DNA of 64,000 bases from Adiantum capillus-veneris (GCA_014529385.2 CM043968.1:132936018-133000017); one strand, 5' to 3'. Shown: positions 22,841-35,543, counted from the first letter of the stretch. Numbers and translations: made by a program. The notes: generated from the sequence alone by a model not told the origin.

Positions 22841-24035
22841 GATTCCTCGCGGGAAATCTCATCAAAATGGCATGTACAAGCACCCAATGCTTTCCCGAGA
22901 CTCCCCTGACAAATAAACAATCCGAATTTTTGCACCTAGCTCTCACCAAGCTGTCCAAACCTGTCCATGGCTGTAATTGCGGTTTTTGACCCAATTTCGC
23001 CAACATAACGACGCAAATATCTCTGTAGGTCAAAAGTACACGTCAAGGACACTTTCCCTTGCGGTATGGAAGCTTTCGAGTGAGCTGTAGGTCGATTTCA
23101 GCGTGCTGTAATTTACTGTTTTGCCACTGTTTGGTGCCTATTGCCCTGTACACGCATCACAAGGCCTTTCCGAGACTACCTGACAAGGTGCGAAACCCTA
23201 AACCTGCAGAAAAACACAGCAGGCTGTAATTCTCTGTTTCGGACCGTTTCGAGCGGAGCGAGCACGCCTACGCCTACGCGTGTCTCAGGTGTTGCCGCAC
23301 GCAATGGGACAATTCCCCTATAAATCGGACGAGTTTTCACGCGAGAAAACTCTTCGTTTTCGCATTCCTTCGCGATGGGACTGTGCGTACTTTAAGGGGA
23401 TTAGCAATTAGCTAATCCGGTTCCTGTACAGAAGGCTCTTGCCTTGGCAAACGTGCATAAAACCCCCAGAACTGTACATGGCCATCTGAGAAGCCCAACT
23501 AGTGGGGCATTACCATATGTGCAAAGGGGAGAGAGAGATGTGCGAGAGCGACTCACCGCGCTACATAGAGCAAGGGAGAAGGCAAGCTTTCCATTAAAGC
23601 TGTGATCACCTGCACCCACTACTTACACACACTGTAGCAACCTCTAATGGGCTGAAATCAGCCCCCTCTCTCAAATTGGGCGCCCCCTCTTCATGCAAAT
23701 CTGGCAAAAGCATCAGGAGCCGCCAAGTGTCCAGTTTGCCACTTTTGAGTTAATTTCCTAGTACCCACCAACTTATAAGTGTCGCGAGGGGCCTAAATGA
23801 CTTTGAACTGACCCTAGACACCCTTTAACTCCTCGGATTCCAGTGCCGATTAGCCCGACCAACTCGTGGTGACCTGCCCTTCCCGACTGCGGGTGAAAAT
23901 CTCGGCCGTTGGCCGTTTCACACTGGCCACGCAATGTCCGACCATTTGCAACTTCAAAAAGGTCTCAAAAATTAAACAAAAATCATCGGAAAGAAACCAA
24001 CAACTCAAGTTAGCATTTGCCACGTCCTCATGACA

Positions 24036-24703
24036 CAAAAGAAGCCTCCAGAACGTCATGTGCAGTTTAATCCAAAGGTTCAAGAGCAAGATCCTCCTGA
24101 TTCTCCTCAGTTTTCTTGCATGCAGGATCTCGATGACATAGTCTCTCCAGAGGACATGTTCCTTAACGATCTGCTGCAACAAGAAGTGCAGTCGAAGGAT
24201 AGAGCTCCAGACTACAAGGAGTCAAAAGGCAGAAAGAAGGAGGAGCATCATAAGAAGAAACACCACAAGCAGAAATCATTCAAGTCAGTTGTTGACAAAG
24301 ATGTGAAATTCGAGACCTACAAGAGGGTAGGACAACGACAAAGCTTTAGCTTTCATCCGCCAGTTTGACGTTGCATTTGCTGAGGGGAACTTTATAGAAA
24401 GGTCCAAGTTTCGCCATGTCAGTATGTACCGGAAAGGCACAGCCAGCAGATGGTGGCTGACCCTCCTTGAAAAACTCAAGCCTCGGGATTGAACTACCTT
24501 CAAGAAGGAGTTCTATGCTCAATTCCTCCCTCCAAATCATGAGGAAGAAGTGAAGAAAGAATGGGATCGACTTTCTCAGCTAGGAAACGAAACTGTTCCA
24601 CAATATGTGGACAAGTTTTGGGACATTCTTTTGAAAGTTACCCCATTCAAGAAGATTGAAGATTCTAAGAAGATGAGGAAATTTGAAGCCGTATTGCATA
24701 AAG
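24036..24703 (+). pseudogene. Gypsy G3 gag fragment
   Basis: The first part (24036-24330) is a charged Lys/His-rich gag N-region (KKPPERHVQFNPKVQEQ). After a frame change near 24330 a retrotransposon gag core follows: FDVAFAEGNFIERSKF, RWWLTLLEKLKP, a TGA where Trp is usual, TTFKKEFYAQFLPP, then EVKKEWDRLSQLGNETVPQY. It is a different lineage from the G0, G2 and G5 gags. It breaks off at FEAVLHKGC where hAT-like DNA begins, and the rest of G3 is not in the window. Confidence 0.75.
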
Positions 24704-25785
24704 GTTGTATCCGTACGTACGGACGGATTCTATCCCTACAATACGTCCGTATAGTACGGATCTGTATGTACAGATACAATCCGTATTGGTGTTTTTTTCT
24801 TTTAATCCTGCCTTATTTCAGCCGATTGGGTCTATTTTTGAAAAACGCCTTCTACTGCTGAGTCTTGAGAGCGACTGGTTAGAAATTAGCAAGTACAGTG
24901 CACTGTGCAATCGACCAATGTGTGCTCCTCTCTTGCAGGTGCCAAGTAAAATACCCTCGCAAACCCAACTCAGTGTAGGACACGCACACCCACGTGATCA
25001 AAATAGTTACTACGCCAGGTCAGCAAGGGTCGGGTACTCGTCAGTGGCAATGCAAGTACTGTGGGGAAAGCACGACAAGTACTATCACTCGTGTTCTCAA
25101 GCATCTTACAGGGATAGGTACTACAAATGATTGCGATGGTTGTGAGAAGATCCCACCTCAAATCAGGGAAAACCTAATTCGAGAGCATTTCTCTGCAGCA
25201 TTGAGTGCACCTTCGAGGGGGTCTTCGATTTCAAAGGATGCCTTGCAAGATGCATTACTTGGGGACCTTGGTGACATTCCAGGAGATGGAGGGATGGGTT
25301 CTAGCTCTCCGACTACTGTGCCCTCCAGTGCCGACACTAGTAGGAAAGAGCTCGTGTAGCAGGTCATGATGAGGAGAGTGGGGATGACCGGTCTACAGCT
25401 CCCACCAATGCACCCAGGCAGACCACGATGCCTTCGCGCGTAAACTCTTAGTCTTGGGTGAAAGAGAGACAAAAGATAGCAGAGATGGAGATTGCTCGCA
25501 CTCTTGTAAAGTGCAATATTGCGTTCAATGTGCTTCGAACAGATCAATGGAAGAGGATGGTTAAGAGCCATTTCTCAAGTTGGCCCCACGGAGTCGTGGA
25601 TTGGCTTGGATTACAACAAGATGCCTACAGTATGCTAGATAAGCAGAAAGTAGTCATTGACAGAGCAGTCACCCCAGTAAAAGCTAGGTGGCAAACTTTT
25701 GGGTGTTCTATCATTTCTGATGGATGGAGTGATGTACGTAGACGCCACATCATCAACATTCTAGTCTCATCTTGCCTTGGTACGT
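24704..25785 (+). mobile_element. hAT transposon fragment: BED-type finger plus DUF659
   Basis: Two transposase pieces: 24994-25359 with a BED-like zinc finger (WQCKYCGESTT, then RVLKHLTG and CDGCEKIPPQIRENL), and 25458-25785 with the DUF659 part of plant hAT transposases (ARWQTFGCSIISDGWSDVRR, then HIINILVSS). They are linked by a frame change and a TAG (NS-stop-SWVKERQ). The first 100 bases hold repeated acggat/atccgt-type motifs in both orientations, such as gtatccgtacgtacgg, as expected of subterminal repeats. The catalytic core and right end are absent because G4's LTR begins at 25786. Confidence 0.8.
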
Positions 25786-26337
25786 TGTAACAAACTTGGA
25801 CACCCCAAGTCAAGATTCTACCGCAACACAGCAAAGATTCACTTCAAAAACAGTTCACAATTCACACTTGAGTCGACACGGCCTAACGTAGTTTCGTGTC
25901 TAGAAATATTTGGCCCCAAAGACTGGCGCCCCTTTCGATATTTCTTTTTGTATTAATCTGTGTTCAAAGTACAAGAGAGTGGGTAGATGCTCACTCTCAG
26001 GCTCTGCCTCCAGATGCTCTGAGAAGTGAGGCCTTGCCCACTTATTTATTGGTACAAGGGATGTCCAAAAGCAACGCCCCAAAAGCAGTAAGTGAAAAGA
26101 TTCTAAAAATAAAGCAATTATCCCAAAAGCTACCAGTGATTTTCAGCCAACGCAGAAGCAGGGAATTTCCGTACGCAGTGCCACGTCAGCACCTCCGCAA
26201 AAAGCGGGATTTCGTACAGCCAGTTAGTGGGTTTTATGGAGCGTCCGTACGGGCCTGTCACGTGTTACTATCCGGCCCGTCTACCACGTGTCACTTGTCC
26301 GGGGTTTGTTATCATGTCACCTCACCCATTTGTGACA
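25786..26337 (-). repeat. Gypsy G4 3' LTR
   Basis: 552 bp, TGTAACAAACTTGG to TTTGTGACA on the plus strand, so the sense strand opens TGTCACAAATGG. The purine tract (minus ctttcaagaggggggta) adjoins it at 26338-26354. The left flank tacgt (25781-25785) is the candidate target duplication, but the partner LTR is not identifiable in the window. Confidence 0.85.
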
Positions 26338-26910
26338 TACCCCCCTCTTGAAAGCAATGTAATCGCCCTCAATTACGCCTGCAAAACAGACAGAGGCCAT
26401 AAACTAGTACCGACGCACTAGGAACAACACATCTAGCACATGTACCAATCGACAGTCACATCACTTGACATCAGAGGACATCACATGACAAATCACATTC
26501 GAAATCATTCCAAATCTCAGACCATGATTAATTGGCAACGTATTTACCAATCGCATCTAGATCCAATCGGGACCTCACAGACGCCCGATTAACTAATCCT
26601 TATTGCAATCATGTCTATAGAGATCTATGAGACCGAAATGCTACAGCCATTTCATCTTTCAGTTCCTGCACTCAAACAAGTCAAGTACAAATCAATCAGT
26701 ATCATTTTCATTATCACGAATTCTAGTTCATAAAGTCATACAACAGAATACTGTCAGCTCAGCAGTATCCCTGAAACCCAAAGGGACATCAGTGACTCTA
26801 TATCAAAAATCGAGGCAATATGTTGACAAAGGAGCAGAGTGACTTCCCTCTAATGCAAACCCGTTGCATTAGATTCGCCCATGTTGAAATCGCAGTTCTA
26901 TCAGAGTAGA
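26338..26910 (-). other. G4 3' untranslated region
   Basis: A purine tract at 26338-26354 followed (on the plus strand) by about 550 bases with no coding potential. A related copy of its first part occurs as an insert at 51468-51807. Confidence 0.7.
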
Positions 26911-28574
26911 CTATGCTAAACCGAATGCTTCAAGGTAAAGTTCCACAATCGGAGGAGTATTTGCCAGGTCCTCCTCCATCCACTTCGCATCCAATGCAAG
27001 ATAGTTCTTGAATTTAACCAAGAACCGCCTAATCACTTTACCTTTAATCTTTCTATCTTTATGTGTCAGTATCTGTTCTGGAACGAGTATCTCCTCGCTT
27101 TCCTCCACTTCGGGTTGCTCATCTGGCTCCCCATCATCGGGCACATCGCCTTTAAAAGGCTTCAAGAGACTCACATGAAAAGCATTGTGAATTCTCCAAG
27201 TATCGGGCAACTTCAGTCTAAAGGAGACATCATTTATCTTTTCTTTTATCTGGAAAGGTCCATAGTATCTCATGCTAAGCTTTGGAAAAAGCCGCTCCTT
27301 TCTCTTTTTCCTCTCAGGCGTGCCTTCTCAAAACGTAAGAGCACCCAATCGTCTCCCTTTAATTTAAAATCGCGACGGTGTCAATCTGCTGCCTTCTTGT
27401 GTCTTTCCTGAGATTTCTCTAAAGCGTCCCGCACATTGGCAAAGCAATGTCCAAGTCCCTCGTGTATTGGTCGGCTTCAAAAATCTTATCTTTCGTGCTT
27501 AGGAAGGGTGGAACCTTCGTAGCACCTTCAATAATCTCAAATGGTGCCTTCCCCGTCAAAGAGTGGATCATGTTATTGCAGGCAAATTCCACCAAGGGCA
27601 AAAACTTTTCCCATTGAGTCTTTTGATCAGAAATGTAAGACTTCAATAAATCCAGTACAACTGAATTTGCAATCTCAGATTGCCCATCTGTCTACGGGTG
27701 GAAAGATGACAAAAACTACAACCGTGTGCCAATGTTAGCCTTCCAAAACAAACTCGTGAATCGGGGATCTCTATCATAGACTATTGTCTCAAGCATGCCA
27801 TGTAATCTGAATATCTAAGCAATGAACAGTCTTGCTAAGTGATCTGGCTTGACTGTTTTCTTCATTGGAATGAAATGAGCTTGCTTGCTAAATCTGACAA
27901 TAACAGTCCAGATATCATTGTGTCCACTCTGTGTCTTCAGGAGATCAAAAATGAAATCCATAGCAATACTTTCCCAAGGGCGGGTGGGAATGGGTAAAGG
28001 CTGTAACAATCCCTGTGCTTTATGCCTGTCAACTTGACCTTCTGGCATACCAAGCAACTACGTACAAATCGTCCACGTCCTTCTTGAGTCTCGGCCAAAA
28101 GAAGTATCGATCCACACCTTTCAAGTTGGTATCAATGCCGCAGTGACCCGTAAATGGTGGACAGTGGCATTCGGTTAGAACCTTTACCCTCAACGGCTGT
28201 GTAACACACAACATCGTTTTCTTCATCAAGTAGCCATCCCGAATGGAATATCCCGCTACTACCTCCCCATTCTGTATTCGCCTGAATACATCTGAAAAAT
28301 CTGGATCTGTGGCGTACTGATGGACCATGTCCTCGAAGCTTCTATGATGAATCGCGGAAATCGCCAAGACCAACGGTTTCCGGGACAAAGCATCTGCCAC
28401 CAAGTTCTTATGTCCCTGCACATGGACAATCTGGAAGTGAAACTGTGAGAAGATGTTAGCCCATCGCATCTGCTTTTCCGATAGTTGCTTCTGTGACAAG
28501 AAGTAGCGTAAACTCTGATAATCAATGAAGACCGTAAAATCGACTCCGAGTAGATAATGTCGCCACTGAGTAAT
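26911..28574 (-). pseudogene. G4 RNase H end, integrase and chromodomain-like tail
   Basis: Frames 28029-28574 (QWRHYLLGVDFTVFID, then LSQKQLSEKQMRWANI and a zinc region CHCPPFTGHCGIDTNLKG), 27815-28057 (ESIAMDFIFDLLKTQSGHND), 27419-27646 and 26911-27273 ([29 protein letters not shown]). TAG stops shared with G0 occur near 27675 and 27718, where relatives have Gln. The order matches G0, to which it is the closest relative in the window. The frame is cut at 28575 by B0 and resumes at 31825. Confidence 0.88.
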
Positions 28575-29069
28575 TTTCACGTGCACATCTGACACTACGT
28601 GTACGTGGACAAGCTACTTCATGACATGGATTGAGTTCAATTAGCTTAGAAAGTGTTCTGGCACTTTTGTGAGTCTGTCCGCAGACCGTGCATGTCCAGG
28701 CACTTAGATTAGATGCATATCCTCTGGTTGCACACAGCAACTTACTATTTTTAAGTGACTTTTGTTTGAAACTAGGTAGGGCAAACTTTGCAATTGAATA
28801 TATAAGAAACCATAGCACTAGCACTTTTGAGCAGAAGAGGCAGCAGGAACAAAAGTTCAACAGGCACCTTCTCAGCAAGAACCTCAAGAAAAAGGGCGTC
28901 CCCTGTGACTATGCCGCAAGAACCTCAGGAACCTCAAGACTCGAGAACCTCAAGAACCTCAAGACCCTTAAGAATCCAAGAACCAAGACCCTCAAGAACA
29001 CAAGAACCACAAGAACCCAAGTTCCTCGTGAACTTAAGAACCCAAGACTTCAGTGGATGGTCATCACAT

Positions 29070-30512
29070 GAAGCTAAATGGATACTTCGCATGGAGGTGG
29101 TGGGCATGAGGGTGGTGAAGAAGAATTTTCCCCACCAGGAGGTTTTTCCGACCCTCTCCCTTCCCCATCTACGACAAGGATTGCACAAACTCTTATGGAG
29201 CTTTTCGACAAGATGATGATGGACAGGAAGTTAGAACGCGAAGCAAGAAAGGCAAAATTGGCTCGTGAACGCGAAGAAAGAAAAGCACAGCGGGATCGCG
29301 AGCACAAAGAAAGAATGGCAGTCATAGAGCGTGTGCGTGAGCAAGCGCGCTTGGCGGCCGAAGAAAGAATGGCAACCCTAGAGTGTGAGCACGAGCAAGC
29401 GCAATAGCCGAATTGGATCGCGAGCGCGAAGAAAGACGGTTAGAGCATGAAGCGCAGAGAGCCCAACACATGCAAGAGTTGTTCCTACTATTTTCTAATG
29501 GGCAAGCGCAGATTAAAGAGATTCAGGAGAAGGAGACTCTCTCAGTCTTGTCTTCTCCAAAGCACGACACACATGATTTGCATGATAATGATAAGCATGA
29601 TGATTTGCATGGTCAAGATGTGATTATTCACACGAGCATGATGATTTGCACGATCAAGATGTGATTATTCACGAGCATGATGATTTGCACGAAGAAATTG
29701 TGATTGTTCACAAGGATGATGGTTTAGTTGATACTTCGTCTAGTGAAGCTAACCTCATTGTAGATTAAATCAATCACAAAGAACCGATCTTGGCTCACGA
29801 GTCGAGGTCCACAGAACCCCCACAAGAAGATTCGATCAATCACGAAGAACCGATCTTGGCTCTCGAGTCGAGGTCCAAAGAACCCCCACAGGAAGTATTA
29901 TGTGTTCGAATGATTAGTCAGCATGCATTGTTCAAGTGTTTCATTCGTGATGCTTTCCTGTATTTTAGTCATCGTCCTTATGTGATCCCTTTTCACAGGC
30001 ATGCCATATTGCACGATGGGCACGATTCACTCATGAATGAGCACGGATGTATGCGGATTACTCATGAAAAGATGAAATGTTTGCACCCAAGGAATTCACA
30101 TTCCATGTCTCTTCCTTGGCATGACACAGTATCAGAAAGAGCACAAGAAGGATTGAGCATCAAGCATAGGCATTTCGATTGTGTTTTGCCACAATTGATT
30201 AATTTAGATCAGAAAGTCAAGATTCGACGCCATTGTTTGTGTGTGTTTAATGAACGGTTTGGTACTCCGTCTCTATGTTCATCTCTATTGCATGAACAGT
30301 TTTTTCGAAGGAATAGTTTTTTTCCAGCAACTTTACATGGAATGGGTATGTTCATGTTTTTGTGTTGGAAGTGGTTTCAAGAATTTTCAGCCTCGGAGAT
30401 TCTTGAAGGAGGTAGATGCATGACTATAGACAAAGTTGAAGCATTGAAGGAGCCACAGATAACTGTCGCTTTCGGCGCGGCCCAAAGAAGCAAGCATTGC
30501 CAACCTTTATGA
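29070..30512 (+). pseudogene. B0 coding region: coiled-coil and unknown C-terminal domain
   Basis: Frames 29078-29404, 29413-29664 and 29790-30512 are parts of what appears to be one ancestral ORF. The first has the gag-like start region (DTSHGGGGHEGGEEEFSPPG) and a strongly charged helix (RKLEREARKAKLAREREE). The second has EKETLSVLSSPKHDTHDLHD and His/Asp repeats. The third keeps the join into the C-terminal domain that is broken in B2: EPPQEVLCVRMISQHALFKC, then LPWHDTVSERAQ and GMFMFLCWKWFQEFSA. Purpose of the C-terminal domain unknown. Confidence 0.75.
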
Positions 30513-30635
30513 AGTTCAAGTATCGCATGACCCACGCATCAGAGTGGGCCGACGAAGAGTCCTTCAAACGCTGTTGGCGATCTCCCTCAATTCCATACAG
30601 TTCGGTATCAGTACCTCACTTTGAAAAGGAGGGGA

Positions 30636-31824
30636 TGCCACGTGCACATCTAACCCTATGTGTACGTGGACAAGCTACTTCATGACATGGGTTCAATTCA
30701 ATTAGCTTAGGAAGCGTTCTGGCACTTTTGTGAGTCTATTTGCAGACCGTGCACGTCCAGGTACTTAGATTAGATACATATCCTCTGGTTGCACACAGCA
30801 TGACTATCAGATTTCAGTCAGAACCCATCAGGAGCTTTTTACAATGCATAGACCTATTTTCCCTATTTTAGCCAATTTTCACTTATTATTTTTTAAGTGA
30901 CTTTTGTTGGGAACTAGGTAGGGCAAACTTTGCAAGTGAATATATAAGAAACCCTAGCGCTAGCACTTCTGAGCAGAAGAGGCAGTAAGAACAAAAGTTC
31001 AACAGGCACCTTCTCAGCAAGACCTCCATCTAAAGCAAACCTAGCGTTTTTGTCATCAGCAAGCCTAGCGTTTTTCATCAACAACAAGCCCTGACGTTTT
31101 AAATTGCAGATCAGCCCCGGCGACAGCAGACCACAGCAGAACACCTAGCGTTTTGACATCAGATCACAGATCAGCCCTAGCGTTTTTGGATCAGCAAGAC
31201 TCCTAGCGTTTTGCAGATTCATTGCGACAAGACCCAGATTAGCATCAACGTTTTCAGTTTTCACCATCAAGACACCACAGTAGAAGTCCCGAACCTCGGA
31301 AATCTCACCTTCCCGCAGCAAATCCTCGCCGCACAGTCAGACAGCGAGCGTTTGTAGTTTCAGCCCGGAAAACGCAGATTTCAGCATCTGCGTTTTCAAC
31401 GCATCGTCGTCACCTCGTCGTCATCGACATCGTCACCGACATAGAGTCGGAATTCAGCAGATAAAGATTTGCAGATTTCAGCCATTAGCGTTTTCAGATT
31501 TCAGCCCGTCTCGTCGTCGTCAACATCGTCGGTAAGTCCATTGCATTGTAGAGATTTGTGCAATCAATAGTAGACCACTCTCGCCATAGAGAGTGGGGCC
31601 TTTGGAGGAGGGTTTTGACAACATTCTGGTGTCATATTCTTCTCTCTTTATCTCTCAGTCTCAGTACCTTCATTCACAGTGTTTATCGACTTTGTTTGTA
31701 ATCACTTGCACTCTCTCACTATAGGAACGAAAGGCTCTCTCTTCCATAGTAAAAAGAACCTTGAGCACAGTTCAGAGCACTCATCTTGAGCAAAGTTCAA
31801 CATTCACATCCGCTGCACCTTACA
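30636..31824 (+). repeat. B0 3' LTR
   Basis: 1189 bp, TGCCACGTGCACATC to CACCTTACA, preceded directly by the purine tract gaaaaggagggga (30622-30635). It contains the family's recurrent agcgttttt motif and a TATA-like tatataag near 30945. Confidence 0.92.
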
Positions 31825-32294
31825 GTAAGACCATGGATAACCGCCAAAAGCTCTTTCTCATACATCTGTGTTGTCGATTCCTGCCTTGAAAACAATCGGC
31901 TCTCATAGGCAATGACATGGCCTTCTTGCATTAAGACTGCACCCAGACTACGACCACAAGCATCAGAATATACTTCGAATGACTTTTGCAAATCCGGCAA
32001 AGTCAAAACTAGTCCTGTAGTCAATTTCTCTTTCAAAGACTGAAAGGCAATCACCTCTGTGGATCCCCATGAGAAAGGGACTCCTTTCTGTGTCGAGATA
32101 TGCAATGGCGAAGCAACCTCTGCAAACTTTCTAATGAACCGCTGGCAGTAAGAACATAAACCCAACAAGCTTCTAACTTCATGGACGTTCTTCAAATCGG
32201 GCCAATCACATATAGTCTCAATCTTGGCCGAGTCCATCAACACTCCTGCTGCTGAGATGATGTGTCCCAAAAAGTGTACCTCTGATAAGAAAAA
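31825..32294 (-). pseudogene. G4 RNase H segment between two B elements
   Basis: Encodes SEVHFLGHIISAAGVLMDSA, then the RT thumb/RNase H part (LLGLCSYCQRFIRKFAEVAS, SLGAVLMQEGHVIAYESRLF, YEKELLAVIHGLT). It joins 28574 once B0 is removed. The left part of RT expected beyond 32294 is partly missing because of the B-prime deletion. Confidence 0.9.
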
Positions 32295-33229
32295 TGTCAC
32301 ATGACACAACCAACCCTATGTGTCCGTGGACAAGCTACAGCATGACCAGGGTTCAGTTCACTCAAGTCTAGAATAGGAAGTGATTTGGCACTTTTGTGAG
32401 TCTGTTCACAGACCATGCATATCCAGACACTTAGATTAGATGCATATCCTCCAGTTGAACACAGCATGATCATCAGCATTCTCATCAGCTTTTGTTGGAA
32501 ACTAGGTAGGGCAATTTTGCTAAGATAATATATAAGCAAACCAAAGCTAGCACTTTTTGGCAGAAGAGGCAGCAGGAGCACCTTGCTCAACAGGCAACTT
32601 CTCAGCAAGACCAGAACAGTATGGCCTAGCGTTTTTGCAAGAGCATCAAGCTAGCGTTTTTTGCAAGACAGATCAGCCTTGGCGTTTTTACATTGCAGAG
32701 CAGCTTCAGCATTAGCAGACACACCAGATCCACTTAACGACAGCAAATCAGCCCTAGCGTTAGTAGATTTCCCCCAACAACAGATTCTCAGTCCTAGCGT
32801 TTTTGCATCAACATCACACTTCAGCGTTTTGTAGATTCACCACAACGGAACATCAAGAAACATCAGCGTTTTCAGTTTTCAGCAGTCAAATACCGCAGTA
32901 GAGTCCCCGAACCTCACAGATCTCACCTTCCCGCAGCAGATCCTCGCCACACAGTCAGATCCTGCGAAGTTTGCAATTTCAGCCCGGAAAACACAGATTT
33001 CAGCATCTACGTTTTCAGCGCGTCGTCATCAACATAGAGTCAGAATTCAACAGATAGAAGATTTGCAAATTTCAGCCGTTAGCGTTTTTAGATTTCAGCC
33101 CGTCTCGTCGTCATCGACATCATCGGCAAGTCCCAGCATTGTAGAGATTTGTGCAATGAATAGTAGACCGCTCTCGCCATAGAGAGTGGGGCCTTCGGAA
33201 GAGGGTTTGACAACATTCTGGTGTTGTAT

Positions 33230-33289
<60 letters not shown>

Positions 33290-33449
33290 GACTCATGCAC
33301 CTTCATTCACAATGTCCATTCACTTTGTTTGTGTCCATTGCACTCTCTCCCTAAAGGCACGGAAGGCTCTCCCTTCTGTAAGTAAAAGGAACCTTGAGCA
33401 CAATTCGGGGCACTCATCTTGAGCAACATTCATTCCGCTGCACCTTACA
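32295..33449 (+). repeat. B-prime 5' LTR
   Basis: 1155 bp, TGTCACATGACAC to CACCTTACA. It contains many copies of agcgttttt (about 32620-32840), a TATA-like atatataagc near 32530 and a (TC)n run at 33232-33287. Confidence 0.92.
33232..33287. repeat. (TC)n microsatellite
   Basis: An expanded dinucleotide run in B-prime's LTR at the place where other family B LTRs have only short ttctctct stretches. Confidence 0.95.
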
Positions 33450-33450
33450 T

Positions 33451-33462
33451 TGGTATCAGAGC
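33451..33462 (+). other. Primer-binding site of B-prime
   Basis: TGGTATCAGAGC, one base after the LTR end, is the plant initiator-Met tRNA primer site. Identical sites occur in B1 (47088-47099) and B2 (48340-48351). Confidence 0.9.
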
Positions 33463-33683
33463 TTTGGCAGTGTTCTATATCACTCAAGAAAAGATCCACA
33501 AGAACCACAGAATTTCTTTTGCTTGTTGAGGTCGCACGAACCCAAGTTCACTTGGGCGTGTCGATTCCTAATCGTGTTTTTGAAGAGTGACAAGAAACCC
33601 AAGAAAGAGTGACAGGCTTGTCCAACCTCCCCTTGTGCCTCTTTTCACTCATTGAGAGCGGACCGTGCACTTAGCGGCCGGCC

Positions 33684-35538
33684 TGTAACCGGCCTGTTAA
33701 CTTCAAAAAGGGCGGTAGACTTTACTTCAAACCTTGATTTAGCTTTCACCCATTATGAATCGTCTATTCTACCTGTGCTATAATGACACAAGAGAGGGGA
33801 ATGGGATACAGATGCTAGAATGCATCTGTATGCGAGTCAGACACTAGATTGGCCCCTAAATAGACGCCCCTTTCGGTATTTCTTTATTCTTTTACAGTTA
33901 AGAGGAAGCACAAAGAGTGCTTATAGCACTAAACTTGTATCCCGCAGTTCTTAACCTGTATCCCGCAGTTTCTATCCTGTTTGGAGGAATTTGGGCAACA
34001 TAACGACGCAGAACCCTGCCAAAAAAAGTCTGCAAGTAGGGAATCCTAAGGAGACCACTGTCCTTGTCCCGATTCCACCTTTAATTGACCAAAACAGAGC
34101 ATAACCAGCCTCTGTAATTTCTGGTTATTGACTGGTTTTTCTTTGTTTTCAGCTCCCTGTAGCCCCTGCACTGTTCCCTGCGCCTTGGACTAGTTGCCCC
34201 TTGAATCTGGAAGGATTTAGGGCATCGAAACAGCCCCAAACCTGCAAAAATCAGAGTTCCGAGAATCCTAATCTGTGTCTAGCAATACAACACCTGTTTT
34301 GGCTAAATTTTGACAGCACAACGGCTCCAAAATTGACCCCAAACAATTCCCAACACTGGAACTTGATTCAACTGACAAAAACCCTCTGATACCAACTCAA
34401 AAAGAGCAATTACAGCTCGCTGGAATTTCTGGTTTTTCACTTGTTTTGAGCCCCAACACTTCCCAGAAGTGTTCTCTGACAATTGGGCATTGTTCCCAAT
34501 GCATCTGGCATCCATACGGCTGCAAAACAGTAAATTTCAGACCACTGTATTTTCTGGTTAGGACGTGTTTTTGACCTAATTTCAGATGTCAACTGTCCCT
34601 GCACTGTTCCCAATGCCTTGGACTACGTGCCCCTTGATTCTGGCATGATTCTGAGCACAAAACAGCCCAAAATCAGCAATAAAACAGTGCTGATTTTTGT
34701 GTGTTTACTTGAGAGGTTATCACCCTCTCGTTTCCCTGCTTTGGAGTAGCAGTTAGCTACTCCTGTTCCTGTTCAGGGAGGCTCTTGCCTCAGCAATAGA
34801 GCATCAAACCACAAGACTGTACATGGTCAATCTGATGAGCCCACTAGAGGGGCATAACCATAAAGAATAGGGGAGAGAGAGAGCAGTGAGAGGTGTGCAA
34901 GTCATGACATCCTGCACCTCACTGTACATAGAGGGTAAGCCAGCACTCCATTGAAGCTCTCCCACCTGTGACGGCACTCAAAAACGAGCTCACAGCTGAA
35001 AATCACGTTTTTGCCTTCTCTTTAAGTAGTAAACTGGCCTCAGAGTGCCCAGTGTCACTCATTTGTGCATTTTCCCGCTTTAGACCCTCGGGTCTAAAAA
35101 TATCTCACCTGCAGCCTCTGTTGACTTGGCCACAGAGTAACAAAATGATCCCCGTGTCAAACTGCACGTAATGACGCGAAGACATTTTGCCGTCCAAAAA
35201 TAGCAGTCCCTATAATTTAGGAGTTTCTGGCATTACATTCTTCTAGGTCATCTGACCCTCTTTGTACACTGCAGCCACACCCAGAACTGAAATGTAGCCT
35301 ATGTAGCAAAGGATTCCGCTTTGGCTGGCCAATGACCCCACTTTGGCTAACCATAGTCCTTGTCCAACCTTAGTGCTCTTTAGCCCTCAGGCCTAGACTC
35401 TCTCTGAACAGTTCCACACTGGCTATGCAATGCAGGGCAGTTAGATTTCCAGAGGGTTGTTTCCAAAAGATAAAACAAACGAAATTCCCCAAAGAAAGAG
35501 AAAATAAACAAAAATGGAATTGCCACTGGCTGGTGACA
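33684..35538 (-). repeat. Solo LTR, family A, in B-prime
   Basis: 1855 bp, TGTAACCGGCC to TGGTGACA on the plus strand, with an exact 5-bp duplication (cggcc at 33679-33683 and 35539-35543). The flanks join to match the uninterrupted B2 sequence near 48560-48575. It is the inverted counterpart of the solo LTR at 2535-4013, with extra internal sequence between about 33900 and 34700. Confidence 0.93.
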
Positions 35539-35543
35539 CGGCC

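Larger units (their letters stand above)
14687..24035 (-). repeat. Solo LTR, family D, split by G2 (14687-15196 and 22841-24035)
   Basis: It begins TGAAACCAGCCC and ends CATGACA, with probable target duplications ctaaa (14682-14686) and caaaa (24036-24040), four of five matching. Without G2 it is about 1.7 kb. It shares the gcgcccctttcgg-to-tttcttt block with the other gypsy LTRs here. Orientation follows that block. The right part (22841-24035) carries no gene. Confidence 0.65.
28575..31824 (+). mobile_element. B0, non-autonomous LTR element of family B
   Basis: 3250 bp inserted in G4 RNase H between gtaat (28570-28574) and gtaag (31825-31829), a target duplication with one change. Removing it restores the G4 frame (AVIHGLT to QWRHYLLG). 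The 5' LTR starts TTTCACGTGCAC (TG mutated to TT) and is cut after about 310 bp by a deletion that also removed the primer site and leader. The 3' LTR is complete. No reverse transcriptase, integrase or protease is encoded. Confidence 0.9.

Noticed and set aside
24576-24861. Overlapping ORFs in both strands at the hAT left end
   Set aside because: They arise from the inverted acggat/atccgt motif cluster and the gag/hAT junction, with no independent protein similarity.
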